Part shown: positions 33,114-42,087 of the stretch, in pieces
Layout of the letters: every line of letters begins with the position of its first letter
Position numbering within the stretch: the stretch's first letter is position 1
From: a virus
Length of the DNA: 52,862 nucleotides
Reading direction: 5' to 3' (one strand)
Virus record (IMG/VR): IMGVR_UViG_3300008012_000037
Location: 1 to 52,862 of that record
Position numbers and translations under genes: made by a program
Notes under the pieces: model-generated
Told to the model about the DNA's origin: nothing
The model's input: only the letters and a program-made list of their open reading frames with translations
The model's database searches: none

Positions 33114-34418
33114 ATGTCAAACACACAGCCGTTAATACCAGAAAACATACAAAAAGCAGTAGAAATATTAGCATATAATGAAAATATGTGGGAAGGTTTC
33201 ACTGTACACGGGAAAGATGTAAGCACAGTTAGGAGCCTGGCCGAAAGCGATTATGCCTGGACTGAAAAACAAGGCAGATTGGCGCTGGCTATGATAAAAA
33301 GATACAAAACACTCTTTACAAAATATGGAATAGACATACAACCGTTAATAGACAAACCTGTGTGGAGAGACGAATTTCGTAAGATTGACTTTGAAAAATC
33401 AATCCGATCATATACCGACGAGTTAGGAAATCACAAAATTGAACTTAAATTTCCTTACAACGAAAAAATTATTAAATTGGTGAGATGCCTAAACCATCAA
33501 AAACTCAGAGGCTTAAAATTTTCTCAATATGATGGAGAATCCAAGTCTTGGACATTTGATTACATAGATGTCAACTGTTATTTCCTCGCCTTGATTTCGA
33601 TAAGGTATGATTTCCAAATTTTAAATCCAGAAATCATAGACGATTACGAGAATATCAAAAAGGAAAAGTTAAATTATAAAAAAATGAGTGCTTATATTCA
33701 AGACGAAGAAATTAAATTTAAGAATGCTGATGAAAGTTTTGACGAATGGTGGAATAAAAACTATAAAAATAAAAAGTTTATACAACAATTAGATGTCGTA
33801 AACAAAAATATATATTGCGATAAAAATTTTACAACAGTCACTAGTGAAAAAAGTCATTTGGCCGATGTGATAGCGTGTTCTACAAACAGAAACATATGGA
33901 TAGACAGAAACAAGTATTCATTGAAGGAAACATTATCAGCATTAATGGAACTTAACGACTTTCCAATATTTGTACCATATGCTGAATTAGAGACGCATAA
34001 AGATCTAAAAGAAGTTGAAAATTTTTTTAAGGCCTGGAAGGGACTAGGACTGGCCGACAGCGGAATTTCCTTCACTTATGACTTCAAAGAACCTATCGAT
34101 TTCAGAGCCAAAACAGAAGATACATATAGTCTAGAAAGTGTTTATGGAACCAAACATTTAGGAGAAAGAAAAGATATCTATGAAAGATGGCTAGACCTGG
34201 TATCGTTTTCTAGAACATCAAAAATAATCTCAAACCAAACAAAAGTTATTTTTATAAACAGGAAATTATCAAGAACTTTTTTAAAATCTAATCTTAGGCC
34301 TAGAGTGGCACTTAATATCGAGGACAATAGTTTTTGGCCAACTGGCTCAAATACGGTAAACATCCTGGTTGATAATCTTTCAAAAAGATTGTATTATACA
34401 AGTAGAAAACCTATATAA
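33114..34418 (+). CDS. HARP-like DNA metabolism protein upstream of UvsW
   Basis: A 434-residue protein. The N-terminus is a helical domain. Around residue 120, HKIELKFPYNEKIIKLVRCL followed by GESKSWTFDYIDVNCYFLAL resembles the HARP fold (K-x-F-P-Y-x-E and W-x-F) of annealing helicases such as SMARCAL1. It lacks helicase motifs of its own and lies 12 nt before uvsW, which has them. It may be a partner that helps UvsW grip forked DNA (inference). The C-terminal half (VIFINRKLSRTFLKSNLRPR) is unassigned. Confidence 0.6.
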   Translation: MSNTQPLIPENIQKAVEILAYNENMWEGFTVHGKDVSTVRSLAESDYAWTEKQGRLALAMIKRYKTLFTKYGIDIQPLIDKPVWRDEFRKIDFEKSIRSYTDELGNHKIELKFPYNEKIIKLVRCLNHQKLRGLKFSQYDGESKSWTFDYIDVNCYFLALISIRYDFQILNPEIIDDYENIKKEKLNYKKMSAYIQDEEIKFKNADESFDEWWNKNYKNKKFIQQLDVVNKNIYCDKNFTTVTSEKSHLADVIACSTNRNIWIDRNKYSLKETLSALMELNDFPIFVPYAELETHKDLKEVENFFKAWKGLGLADSGISFTYDFKEPIDFRAKTEDTYSLESVYGTKHLGERKDIYERWLDLVSFSRTSKIISNQTKVIFINRKLSRTFLKSNLRPRVALNIEDNSFWPTGSNTVNILVDNLSKRLYYTSRKPI

Positions 34419-34430
34419 GGAAAACAAACA

Positions 34431-35894
34431 ATGAGCAGTTGCAAACTTGTGATCAAAGACGAGGTAAATGTAAAATTTGAAAATCTATCATTAGATCACA
34501 GGAAAAAACTACACAGCAAATTCAAATTTGAGATACCTTATGCGAGGCACTTACCAGCGGTAAAACTTGGAAGATGGGACGGAAAGATCAGTTTCTTTGG
34601 ATTGGGCGGCACCACCTATCTGGCATTGGTGGATCAAATTTTACCAATATTAGAAGACGCAGGTGTATACGTTGACCTGGAAGATCATCGCACTCCAAAT
34701 AATTTTGAATTCACACTGATAGACAAAAATTATCTTTCAAATATCACTTGGCCGGAATCACATCCTTGTGCAGGACAACCAATTGAGTTGAGAGACTACC
34801 AGGTAGAAATAATCAATGAGTTTATAAAAAGTCCTCAGTGCATACAAGAAATAGCCACCGGAGCGGGAAAAACAATAATCACAGCCACCCTTTGTAAATT
34901 AGTTGAAGACTACGGAAGAACACTGACCATTGTTCCTAACAAAAGCCTAGTGACTCAAACCGAAGACGATTTTTTGACTTGTAATCTCGATGTAGGTGTA
35001 TACTACGGTGATAGAAAAGAACTAGGAAGACAAAATACAATAGCAACCTGGCAATCATTGAATGTTTTAGAAAAAAAAAGCAAGGACGAACACACAGCAG
35101 ATTTTTTAGAAGCAATAAAAGGAATCAATACTATTATAGTCGACGAAGTGCATATGGCCAAGGCCGATGTACTTAAAAGAATGTTGACAGGACCATTTGC
35201 TCATTGTGGCATACGTTGGGGTTTGACAGGTACTGTGCCAAAAGCGGATTTTGAATTTTATGGTCTCAAATGTAGTATAGGTGATGTTGTCAATAAGATT
35301 GCGGCGAAGGAATTACAGGACAAAGGAGTTTTAGCCAACTGCAATGTAAATGTGCTACAGACACAAGACCACCCCGAGTTCAAAAACTATCAGGAGGAAC
35401 TAAAGTGGCTTACCACCGATAGTACAAGAATGGATTGGATTTCCAAAACAATTGATAGTATAGCGACTTCTGGAAACACATTGATTTTAGTGGATAGAAT
35501 ATCGGCAGGCGAAATACTAGAAAAAAAATTAAAAGGTTCGGTGTTTATATCAGGCTCAACCAAAAACCCAGAAAGGAAAGAACACTATGATGAAGTATCT
35601 ACTGCGAAAAATAAAATTATTATCGCCACATATGGAGTTGCCGCTGTTGGCATTAATATTCCTAGGATTTTTAATCTTGTTCTCATAGAGCCTGGCAAGT
35701 CATTCGTTAGAGTGATACAGAGCATAGGACGTGGTATCAGGAAGGCAGAAGACAAAGACAATGTACAGATATGGGACATTACCAGTTCCTGTAAATTTGC
35801 TAAAAGACACCTCGGGCAGAGGAAAAAGTTTTACAAAGAGGCCAATTATCCGTATAATATAGAAAAGATAGATTATGAAAATCCTTACAATTGA
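34431..35894 (+). CDS. uvsW: UvsW-like recombination helicase
   Basis: A 487-residue SF2 helicase. The N-terminal UvsW domain has RHLPAVKLGRWDGKISFFGL. Motif I is IATGAGKT (142-149), motif II DEVH (238-241), motif III GLTGTVP, and motif VI VIQSIGRGIRK near residue 430. T4 UvsW has 503 residues. It regresses forks, branch-migrates Holliday junctions and unwinds R-loops to switch from origin- to recombination-primed replication. AAGGA upstream gives a Shine-Dalgarno. Confidence 0.94.
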   Translation: MSSCKLVIKDEVNVKFENLSLDHRKKLHSKFKFEIPYARHLPAVKLGRWDGKISFFGLGGTTYLALVDQILPILEDAGVYVDLEDHRTPNNFEFTLIDKNYLSNITWPESHPCAGQPIELRDYQVEIINEFIKSPQCIQEIATGAGKTIITATLCKLVEDYGRTLTIVPNKSLVTQTEDDFLTCNLDVGVYYGDRKELGRQNTIATWQSLNVLEKKSKDEHTADFLEAIKGINTIIVDEVHMAKADVLKRMLTGPFAHCGIRWGLTGTVPKADFEFYGLKCSIGDVVNKIAAKELQDKGVLANCNVNVLQTQDHPEFKNYQEELKWLTTDSTRMDWISKTIDSIATSGNTLILVDRISAGEILEKKLKGSVFISGSTKNPERKEHYDEVSTAKNKIIIATYGVAAVGINIPRIFNLVLIEPGKSFVRVIQSIGRGIRKAEDKDNVQIWDITSSCKFAKRHLGQRKKFYKEANYPYNIEKIDYENPYN

Positions 35895-36378
35895 TAATAA
35901 AACATACACGTTGGAAAAGATTCCGGAATATGTGGATGACAGTTTGAGATTTGCTGTTCTTGACAACTCAAATCCTCAAGACCCAGATTATTATTTCATT
36001 CCTTTAATTTTTCTTGAATCTTTTAATGCACCAGCGGCAGTGTTACAAGTAGGAAAGTACAAAATTAAAATGCCTTTGGATTGGAAAATGATTATAGGAG
36101 ATGCCGAGCAAGGAGAATTACACGTCTTGCCAATAACAAGTTTAAATGATAGAGGTTTTGAGGCGTTTATTTTCAATCCACTTACAGGTGGAAGACCCGA
36201 TTTTGCTGGAGTGGACATAGTAGACATCTACCAGGAAGTAAAATGGTATTTTCCTAAAATAAAATCTGGTCAGATTCTAGCAGTGCCCTTGAGTGATCGT
36301 CCAAATCCGCCTTGTGCTTATTTTGTAAAGGACATATCAAGGCAGTCTGAACAACTCGATTACGGATCTGTATGGTAA
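35875..36378 (+). CDS. Conserved phage protein of unknown function
   Basis: A 167-residue, beta-rich protein (MKILTIDNKTYTLEKIPEYV). KMPLDWKMIIGDAEQGELHV, VLPITSLNDRGFEAFIFNPL and ILAVPLSDRPNPPCAYFVKD are well-ordered segments that I recall from a conserved protein next to replication genes in cyanophages, without known role. It overlaps uvsW by 20 nt and the gp62-like gene by 7 nt, so it belongs to the replication operon. Confidence 0.75.
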   Translation: MKILTIDNKTYTLEKIPEYVDDSLRFAVLDNSNPQDPDYYFIPLIFLESFNAPAAVLQVGKYKIKMPLDWKMIIGDAEQGELHVLPITSLNDRGFEAFIFNPLTGGRPDFAGVDIVDIYQEVKWYFPKIKSGQILAVPLSDRPNPPCAYFVKDISRQSEQLDYGSVW

Positions 36379-36830
36379 CACAAAAGAAAGATAATAGAAA
36401 ATTTTTTGAACTTCGGAACGGAATGAAAGCGATAGATTTTCGTAACAAAGATTACTATGATAGAATCGATGACAAAGAGCGAAGCCTTTACTCTCCGTAC
36501 ATGATAATGAGGTATGCTAGTTCAGTTACTGGAGATAAATTTTATCAGGAACACTATCTAGAAATGATAAACGAGTGCGTGAACAAACATCTTTTTACGC
36601 TGTCAGGCAAACACAAAAAACTTTGCTGGATACTTACTGCGATGTGTGGAGGATTAAAACAACAATTTCATCCATGGATAAAACCAATGAAAAAAGTACC
36701 AAACAAAAGTCTGAAACAACTGCAGGAAATATTTCCAGCAATGAAGGAAAAAGACCTCGAGACACTTGATGCTATAATCACAGACGCTGAACTAGAAGAA
36801 CTCTTGGAATCACATGGAATCAAATCTTAA
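36372..36830 (+). CDS. gp62-like clamp-loader small subunit (probable)
   Basis: A 152-residue protein. RSLYSPYMIMRYASSVTGDK, LEMINECVNKHLFTLSGKHK and QQFHPWIKPMKK match the style of T4-like gp62 (Y-x-PF-x-x-NR-x-x-S ... W), which with gp44 loads the gp45 sliding clamp. T4 gp62 has 187 residues, cyanophage versions ~130. gp44 and gp45 are not in this window. The name is withheld because the match is by pattern only. Confidence 0.6.
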   Translation: MVTQKKDNRKFFELRNGMKAIDFRNKDYYDRIDDKERSLYSPYMIMRYASSVTGDKFYQEHYLEMINECVNKHLFTLSGKHKKLCWILTAMCGGLKQQFHPWIKPMKKVPNKSLKQLQEIFPAMKEKDLETLDAIITDAELEELLESHGIKS

Positions 36831-37500
36831 TACCTGCACATACTGTAACAAAACATTCCAAAAGGCAAGGACACTGCAAGTGCATCTATGCGAACCAAAA
36901 AGAAGACATTTACAAAAACATGAAAAATGGGTGCAGAATGCCTTCATAGTTTTTCAAAGATTTTATCAAATACATCAAAATTCTTCAAAACCAAAAACAT
37001 ATGATGACTTCTGCAAAAGTGCCTATTACAACGCCTTTGTAAAATTTGGTAGATATATGATGCACATCAATCCGTTGTATCCAGACAAATATATCGATTA
37101 CATCATTACTTCAAAAATCAAACTGGATCACTGGGCAAGAGACGATCTGTACGAAGCATACATTATAGACGTTTTGAAATCAGAGCCGGTTGAATCTGCC
37201 CTGCAGAGAACAATAGCAACAATGATGGACTGGGCACAGGAACAAAACGCTCAATGGAGTGACTATTTCAGATTGGTCAACACCAATCGTGCTGTTATGC
37301 ATATACAACAAGGAAAGATATCTCCCTGGTTGGTGCTCGGTTGCAGAGCTGGTAAAAAAATGTTAAAATCATTTAACGATGAGCAATTACAAATGTGTGA
37401 TAGATTTATTGATCCAATATTTTGGAATAACAAATTCAAAAATTACAAATCAGATCTACTGTTTGTTGAAGAAACAGTAAAGGAGGCCAAAATTGAGTAG
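36814..37500 (+). CDS. C2H2-type zinc-finger protein, unknown
   Basis: A 228-residue protein. Residues 8-30 hold a zinc finger CTYCNKTFQKARTLQVHLC (C-x2-C-x12-H-x-C), followed by a basic patch EPKRRHLQKHEKW. The rest is helical (TIATMMDWAQEQNAQWSDYF, NTNRAVMHIQQGKISPWLVL). It may bind DNA. It starts 16 nt inside the gp62-like gene, and its end carries a strong AAAGGAGG for the next small gene. I recall related cyanophage proteins of unknown role. Confidence 0.75.
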   Translation: MESNLNTCTYCNKTFQKARTLQVHLCEPKRRHLQKHEKWVQNAFIVFQRFYQIHQNSSKPKTYDDFCKSAYYNAFVKFGRYMMHINPLYPDKYIDYIITSKIKLDHWARDDLYEAYIIDVLKSEPVESALQRTIATMMDWAQEQNAQWSDYFRLVNTNRAVMHIQQGKISPWLVLGCRAGKKMLKSFNDEQLQMCDRFIDPIFWNNKFKNYKSDLLFVEETVKEAKIE

Positions 37501-37708
37501 TCAAAAAAATGGATTAGAAATAATGTCAGGAGATAGTGTTTTGGTTATTGGCAAAGATGGAAATTTAAAAAAATTAGTTATGCCGGATATGAACAAGAAT
37601 ACTCCACATACTGCGGGCACAGAAAGGGTTTTGGAGATACTGAAAATTTTTGATCCAACGGCAAACTTAGACATATTAGAAAATGTTGACAAAGGAAGAT
37701 TGAATTAA
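37493..37708 (+). CDS. Small protein with TTG start, unknown
   Basis: A 71-residue protein starting at TTG 37493; AAAGGAGG (37479-37486) six nt upstream decides this start. An internal ATG (residue 11, MSGDSVLVIGKDGNLKKLVM) is an alternative. It may be an accessory to the DnaE-like mini-protein, whose ATG overlaps its stop by one base (TAATG). Confidence 0.65.
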   Translation: MSSQKNGLEIMSGDSVLVIGKDGNLKKLVMPDMNKNTPHTAGTERVLEILKIFDPTANLDILENVDKGRLN

Positions 37709-38316
37709 TGCCTGATGTAGATATAGATTTTTTTGACAGAGACAAATGTTTAGAACTATTCAAACATACTCCTGCGACAATTATTAAAAACCACACACAT
37801 GAAAAACACAAAACCGGTGTGTATTTTCACAAAATACCAAAAAATCCATTGTCTGGACACAGTAGTCTGAACTATAAAACAGCGGAGGACAGAGGCTATT
37901 TTAAGATAGATCTATTGAATGTGAATATCTATAAAAACATAAAGTCAGAACAAGAATTAGTTGAACTAATGATCCAGGAACCTAATTGGGATATGCTGAA
38001 AGACCCAAAAATTGTAGAACAACTTTTCCATTTGAATGGCCATTTTGAGATAGTATCTAAACTGGAGCCAAAGAACATAGAACAACTGGCCGCAGTGTTG
38101 GCCATAATCAGGCCAGCCAAACGACATCTTTTATACAAGGACTGGGTAGACATTCTCAAAGAAGTTTGGATTAAACCATCCGACGGCAGTTACTTTTTTA
38201 AAAAGTCTCACGCTGTTGCGTATGCCCAAGCGATTGTTGTGCAGATGAATCAGATGTCTAATGCTAAATATAGTTTTGATGCGACATCAGAAAATCAAAA
38301 AAAAACTTCCACGTAA
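37708..38316 (+). CDS. DnaE-like mini-polymerase (C-family palm/finger remnant)
   Basis: A 202-residue protein that begins with the C-family polymerase catalytic motif: MPDVDIDF (D3, D5), equivalent to D401/D403 of E. coli DnaE. The third catalytic Asp is in YFKIDLLNVNIY (D68), equivalent to D555 of KFDFLGLRTL. Downstream, EQLAAVLAIIRPAKRHLLY matches the finger segment ALVALFRPGP, and FFKKSHAVAYAQAIV matches FNKSHSAAYAL. PHP, thumb, tau-binding and OB domains are absent. All three catalytic Asp being kept argues against simple decay. It lies in the replication operon after a gp62-like gene. Activity is unproven; it may need a partner. Confidence 0.8.
   Translation: MPDVDIDFFDRDKCLELFKHTPATIIKNHTHEKHKTGVYFHKIPKNPLSGHSSLNYKTAEDRGYFKIDLLNVNIYKNIKSEQELVELMIQEPNWDMLKDPKIVEQLFHLNGHFEIVSKLEPKNIEQLAAVLAIIRPAKRHLLYKDWVDILKEVWIKPSDGSYFFKKSHAVAYAQAIVVQMNQMSNAKYSFDATSENQKKTST
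38265..38270 (+). promoter_or_regulatory. TAAATA box inside the mini-DnaE gene
   Basis: CTAAATA ends 9 nt before ATG 38279, predicting a 3-nt leader for a small overlapping gene. Confidence 0.5.
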
Positions 38317-38425
38317 ACCTAAAAAGAAACAAGTATTTCGAGCCGAGTACTCGTCCTACCATAAAGATAGTCCCTTGACCAGATACTTTGAAAGGAATTG
38401 TGGAATTAACAGTACAATTAAGTAG
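38279..38425 (+). CDS. Small basic protein (48 residues)
   Basis: A 48-residue frame reading MRHQKIKKKLPRKPKKKQVF and then RAEYSSYHKDSPLTRYFERN-CG. It overlaps the mini-DnaE 3' end by 38 nt in another frame and the convergent gene at 38418 by 8 nt. It fills the only gap in this operon and has a TAAATA box at the usual distance. The very basic N-terminus suggests nucleic-acid binding (inference). Not recognised. Confidence 0.55.
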   Translation: MRHQKIKKKLPRKPKKKQVFRAEYSSYHKDSPLTRYFERNCGINSTIK

Positions 38426-38792
38426 GACGTCTCATTAACTGAATTGTTCTACGCTTTATTCTTTTCTTTGCAATTTCATCTAATCTAACCACAGGACCGT
38501 GCTTTATCACGATGTCTTTTGTGGCCAGTGTAACCAAAGTGTGCCTGAAATACACAAAGTCTTTCTTTAAGAATATGTTGATGGGTATTTTTCTATTGGA
38601 TTCCCACCACCAAGTTTCGCCCATCTTCAAAAATGTTGCTTTGTCTTGCGGCATCATTATACGACCGTAGTCGTAAAAACTTGTGACTTGATTGTCTTGA
38701 TTCTGCACTATGCCCACAAATTCTAAATCGCCCTTTTGTATAAGCGACAGGAATGGGAATTTCTTGCCCAGTTTATCAAAAATTTCGTTCAT
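38418..38792 (-). CDS. Conserved phage protein of unknown function
   Basis: A 124-residue protein from ATG 38792 (MNEIFDKLGKKFPFLSLIQK); the frame extends 13 codons further to 38831 but that would overlap the divergent gene's promoter and start. DLEFVGIVQNQDNQVTSFYD and GETWWWESNRKIPINIFLKK look like a small beta domain. The C-terminus is very basic (AKKRIKRRTIQLMRRP). I recall similar small proteins in cyanophages near replication genes. No known function. Confidence 0.7.
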   Translation of the reverse strand: MNEIFDKLGKKFPFLSLIQKGDLEFVGIVQNQDNQVTSFYDYGRIMMPQDKATFLKMGETWWWESNRKIPINIFLKKDFVYFRHTLVTLATKDIVIKHGPVVRLDEIAKKRIKRRTIQLMRRPT

Positions 38793-38812
38793 CAGTAATC
38801 CAATAAATACTG

Positions 38813-38819
38813 TTAAATA
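38813..38819 (+). promoter_or_regulatory. TTAAATA box for the 38826 structural gene
   Basis: Ends 7 nt before ATG 38826 (1-nt leader). A second box, AATAAATA at 38802-38809, lies just upstream. This tandem arrangement marks a late gene inside an early/middle replication region. Confidence 0.6.
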
Positions 38820-38825
38820 TGTATT

Positions 38826-39611
38826 ATGCAAACAGTAACAAGGTATTTAATATCAAATGGTATAATCGTTTACCAAAACGGTTATCATGGAAGGAACTCA
38901 AAAGTGTACGATAGGCGCCTAAGATTATATAGGGGAGTAAGAAATCCAATAACTTTTACTTTCAAAAACGAAGATCAAAAGAGGCAAAATGTTGTTGGCA
39001 AAACATATCAGTTCAACATAATAGATACAGAATCAAAAAAAGCAGTTTTACAACGTAATTTAACCATTCTAGACGATGGTTCCACAATAAGCACCAAAGG
39101 AAACGCCCAGATCGAAATCACAGACGGTGACCTGTTGGATCTTGAAAACAAATTTTATGAGTACAGCATCAACGAGATCAAAACAGACGGTAGCACCCTA
39201 GTCACTTACGCAGACACAAGTTACGTGAGTTCAGGCACAATAGAATTGCTGGATGGGGCATATCCCCAATTTTTACCCAGTACCGAGATAACTTCTTTTA
39301 CCGGTACCACAGGACCTTTAGCAAAGACTTCATCAGCGATCAATGCCTATCCAGGAAAGAACAATAATTTGGCTCTGCATACTGCGGCGATCTATACCAC
39401 AGGTTTTGCGGGCAGAGTAAAAATACAAGGCACAATGGTTTCCACTAGTCCGGTTGACGCAGACTATTTTGACATAGCAAATGTTGATATCAGTGCTTCG
39501 GATTCGGTGGTATATCAAAATTTCAATGGTGTATATCAAAACGTAAGATTCAGTTACGGAAACTCTTCTGGTAATACCGGAACACTTGACAAAATACTCT
39601 ATAGACAGTAA
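38826..39611 (+). CDS. Virion/baseplate-type structural protein
   Basis: A 261-residue beta-rich protein. The N-terminal half resembles baseplate upper (BppU-like) domains: RNPITFTFKNEDQKRQNVVG, YQFNIIDTESKKAVLQRNLT and EITDGDLLDLENKFYEYSI. The C-terminal half is a jelly-roll-like segment AAIYTTGFAGRVKIQGTMVS followed by NFNGVYQNVRFSYGNSSGNT. I recall proteins of this type as virion components in T4-like marine phages. It has no enzymatic motif. Its late-type promoter agrees with a structural role despite replication neighbours. Confidence 0.72.
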   Translation: MQTVTRYLISNGIIVYQNGYHGRNSKVYDRRLRLYRGVRNPITFTFKNEDQKRQNVVGKTYQFNIIDTESKKAVLQRNLTILDDGSTISTKGNAQIEITDGDLLDLENKFYEYSINEIKTDGSTLVTYADTSYVSSGTIELLDGAYPQFLPSTEITSFTGTTGPLAKTSSAINAYPGKNNNLALHTAAIYTTGFAGRVKIQGTMVSTSPVDADYFDIANVDISASDSVVYQNFNGVYQNVRFSYGNSSGNTGTLDKILYRQ

Positions 39612-39621
39612 AATATAAGAT

Positions 39622-40635
39622 ATGAATCTAATTCAGTCGACTATTCTGACTTCTTTGCCTGCCGGCAAGAAAAAGACACCAAGTGGATGGACGTCATTCA
39701 ATGCTCCTTGTTGTGTGTACAACGGAGAGTCCCCTGACAAAAGAAAAAGAGGTGGAATAATGACCACGGCCGACGGCACTCTAAGTTATCACTGTTTTAA
39801 CTGCGGATACAAGGCCAGTTATATCATTGGTAGGAAACTGACAGCCAGGATGAGACAACTAATGAGTTGGTTGGGCATATCAGATGATGTTATCAAAAAA
39901 TTAGCCATAGAAGCGATGCGACATGAAGAATCAGATACCAAATATGAAAAAAAGAAATTTGTTGATTTCAAAAAAAAATCTTTGCCAAAAAATTCTCACA
40001 AACTTGATTTTTGGTTGGAAAAATATGTAGCACAAGATCTAACAGAACCACAATACAAAAAAATAGATGGTTTATTGAATTATCTGAAATCCAGAGGTAT
40101 TCAACCAGACTGGTATGATTTCTTGTATTCTCCAGACTCAAATTTTGATATTAACAAAAGAATTTTAATTCCGTTTTATTGGAAAGGAGATATTGTAGGA
40201 TACACAGGCAGGCTTTTTGAAAATTCAGACAAAATAAAATACTACACAGATGTACAGCCAGGTTATGTGTTCAATCTAGATGCACAAGACTGGTCACGTA
40301 AATTTGTAATTGTCACAGAAGGACCTTTTGATGCTTTAACCATTTCGGGTGTCAGTATATTGGGTTCTGAGGTAAATGATACACAAAAGGACCTTATAAA
40401 CAGTTTGAACAGGCAGGTAATTGTTGTACCAGATAGAGATGCTCCGGGAGAGAAACTCATAGACCAGGCACTAGAGTTTGGTTGGAGTGTTGCTTTTCCA
40501 GAATGGCAAAAAGGTGTTGATGACGTGGCCGATGCTGTGTTAAAATACGGAAGACTGTTTGTTATACAAAGTATTTTAAAAACAACAGAGTCCAATAAAC
40601 TAAAAATTGATCTAAAAAGAAAGATGTATGGCTGA
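39622..40635 (+). CDS. gp61: gp61-like DNA primase
   Basis: A 337-residue primase. The N-terminal zinc-binding domain has APCCVYNGESPDKRKRGG and LSYHCFNCGYKAS (C30/C31, H57/C58, C61). The TOPRIM motif is FVIVTEGPFDALTISGV, and VVPDRDAPGEKLIDQALEFG supplies the metal-binding Asp pair. T4 gp61 has 342 residues. It makes RNA primers for the lagging strand with gp41, whose gene overlaps by 8 nt. Confidence 0.94.
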   Translation: MNLIQSTILTSLPAGKKKTPSGWTSFNAPCCVYNGESPDKRKRGGIMTTADGTLSYHCFNCGYKASYIIGRKLTARMRQLMSWLGISDDVIKKLAIEAMRHEESDTKYEKKKFVDFKKKSLPKNSHKLDFWLEKYVAQDLTEPQYKKIDGLLNYLKSRGIQPDWYDFLYSPDSNFDINKRILIPFYWKGDIVGYTGRLFENSDKIKYYTDVQPGYVFNLDAQDWSRKFVIVTEGPFDALTISGVSILGSEVNDTQKDLINSLNRQVIVVPDRDAPGEKLIDQALEFGWSVAFPEWQKGVDDVADAVLKYGRLFVIQSILKTTESNKLKIDLKRKMYG

Positions 40636-42070
40636 TTATAGTTTCGATGTACAAAAATTATATTTAGAAATGTTTTTGGCTGACGCCGAATCATTTGCTA
40701 GAGCACAGAATATTTTTGAGCCAACGAGTTTTGACAGAAAACTGCAACCAATCGCAAATTTTGTAAAAGAATATTCCGAGGAATACAAGGTAATGCCTGA
40801 TGTAGAACAAGTGAATGCCAAACACGAGATCAAGTTGAAATCAGCAAAAGATCTAGATCCTTCGCATTTCAGTTGGTTGCTAGACGAGTTTGAAACATTT
40901 GCGAGACACAAAGCAATGGAAAAGGCAATATTAGAATCGGCAGATTTGCTGGAACGTGGCGATTACAATCCTGTAGAAGACAAAATTAAACAAGCAGTTA
41001 GCATAAGTCTAACCAAGGACTTGGGTACTGATTACTTTGAGGATCCGAGAGCAAGATTAGAGGCACTTAAAAATTCAAACGGTCAGGTAAGCACAGGATG
41101 GCCCAATGTCGACAAAAAACTTTACGGTGGTTTCAACAGAGGTGAACTGAACATATTTGCAGGTGGTTCTGGAGCAGGAAAAAGTTTGTTTTTACAAAAC
41201 CTGGCAGTGAACTGGGCATCAGCGGGATTGAACTGTGTGTATGTGTCTTTTGAGTTAAGTGAGGCGTTGTGTGCCATGAGATTAGATTCAATGATGGCAA
41301 ACATTCCTACAAAGCAAGTCATGAAAGACATAGACAATGTTGAAATGAAAGTGAAAATGATGGGCAAACAGTCAGGAGGTATACAAATCAAATATATCCC
41401 TTCGGGCAGTAATGTAAACGACATAAAGGCATACATCAAAGAACTACAATTGAAGCAAAAGAAAAAGATAGACTGCATACTGATCGATTACTTGGATTTA
41501 ATGATGCCAAAAAGTAAAAAAATATCACCTGCTGATTTGTTCATAAAAGACAAATATGTTTCGGAAGAACTGAGAAACTTCGCAACTGAATCACAAATGA
41601 TAATGGCAACTGCATCACAGTTGAACAGGGCATCCGTTGAGGAGATTGAGTTTGATCACTCTCACATCTCTGGTGGTTTGTCAAAAGTACAGACAGCGGA
41701 CAACGTGATTGGTATATTCACATCGAGAGCGATGAAAGAACGTGGCAGATATCAGATACAGTTTATGAAAACTAGATCGAGTTCGGGAGTTGGCCAAAAG
41801 GTAGATTTGGAATTTGACGTGGACACACTGAGAATAAGAGACCTAGCAGAAGACCCAGAATATCAACAGTTCAAGAAACAGACAAGCACGATATACGATA
41901 ATCTAAAAACAAAAAGCAAAGTATCACCATCTGAACAAAAAACTGATGCGAGAGACAGTAAAGAAATTGATCCGAGAAAAGGCGACGATATCGGCAAAGT
42001 CAAAGCCACAGTGGAGGGTGGCAAACTGAGACAACTGCTCAACGAGTTACACTCAGATGAAGAACAGTAA
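40628..42070 (+). CDS. gp41: gp41-like replicative DNA helicase
   Basis: A 480-residue DnaB-family hexameric helicase. The N-terminal helical domain is followed by the RecA-like domain with Walker A IFAGGSGAGKSLF (179-186 core), Walker B IDCILIDYLDLM, and MIMATASQLNRAS plus SHISGGLSKVQTADNV in the DNA-loop region. T4 gp41 has 475 residues. It unwinds DNA ahead of the leading-strand polymerase and recruits gp61. The acidic C-terminus ends LHSDEEQ. Confidence 0.95.
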   Translation: MADYSFDVQKLYLEMFLADAESFARAQNIFEPTSFDRKLQPIANFVKEYSEEYKVMPDVEQVNAKHEIKLKSAKDLDPSHFSWLLDEFETFARHKAMEKAILESADLLERGDYNPVEDKIKQAVSISLTKDLGTDYFEDPRARLEALKNSNGQVSTGWPNVDKKLYGGFNRGELNIFAGGSGAGKSLFLQNLAVNWASAGLNCVYVSFELSEALCAMRLDSMMANIPTKQVMKDIDNVEMKVKMMGKQSGGIQIKYIPSGSNVNDIKAYIKELQLKQKKKIDCILIDYLDLMMPKSKKISPADLFIKDKYVSEELRNFATESQMIMATASQLNRASVEEIEFDHSHISGGLSKVQTADNVIGIFTSRAMKERGRYQIQFMKTRSSSGVGQKVDLEFDVDTLRIRDLAEDPEYQQFKKQTSTIYDNLKTKSKVSPSEQKTDARDSKEIDPRKGDDIGKVKATVEGGKLRQLLNELHSDEEQ

Positions 42071-42087
42071 CGACATAGAATACATAT

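Noticed and set aside
38792-38831. N-terminal extension of the minus-strand 38418 gene
   Set aside because: It would run through the promoter and start of the divergent structural gene; ATG 38792 gives a normal start.
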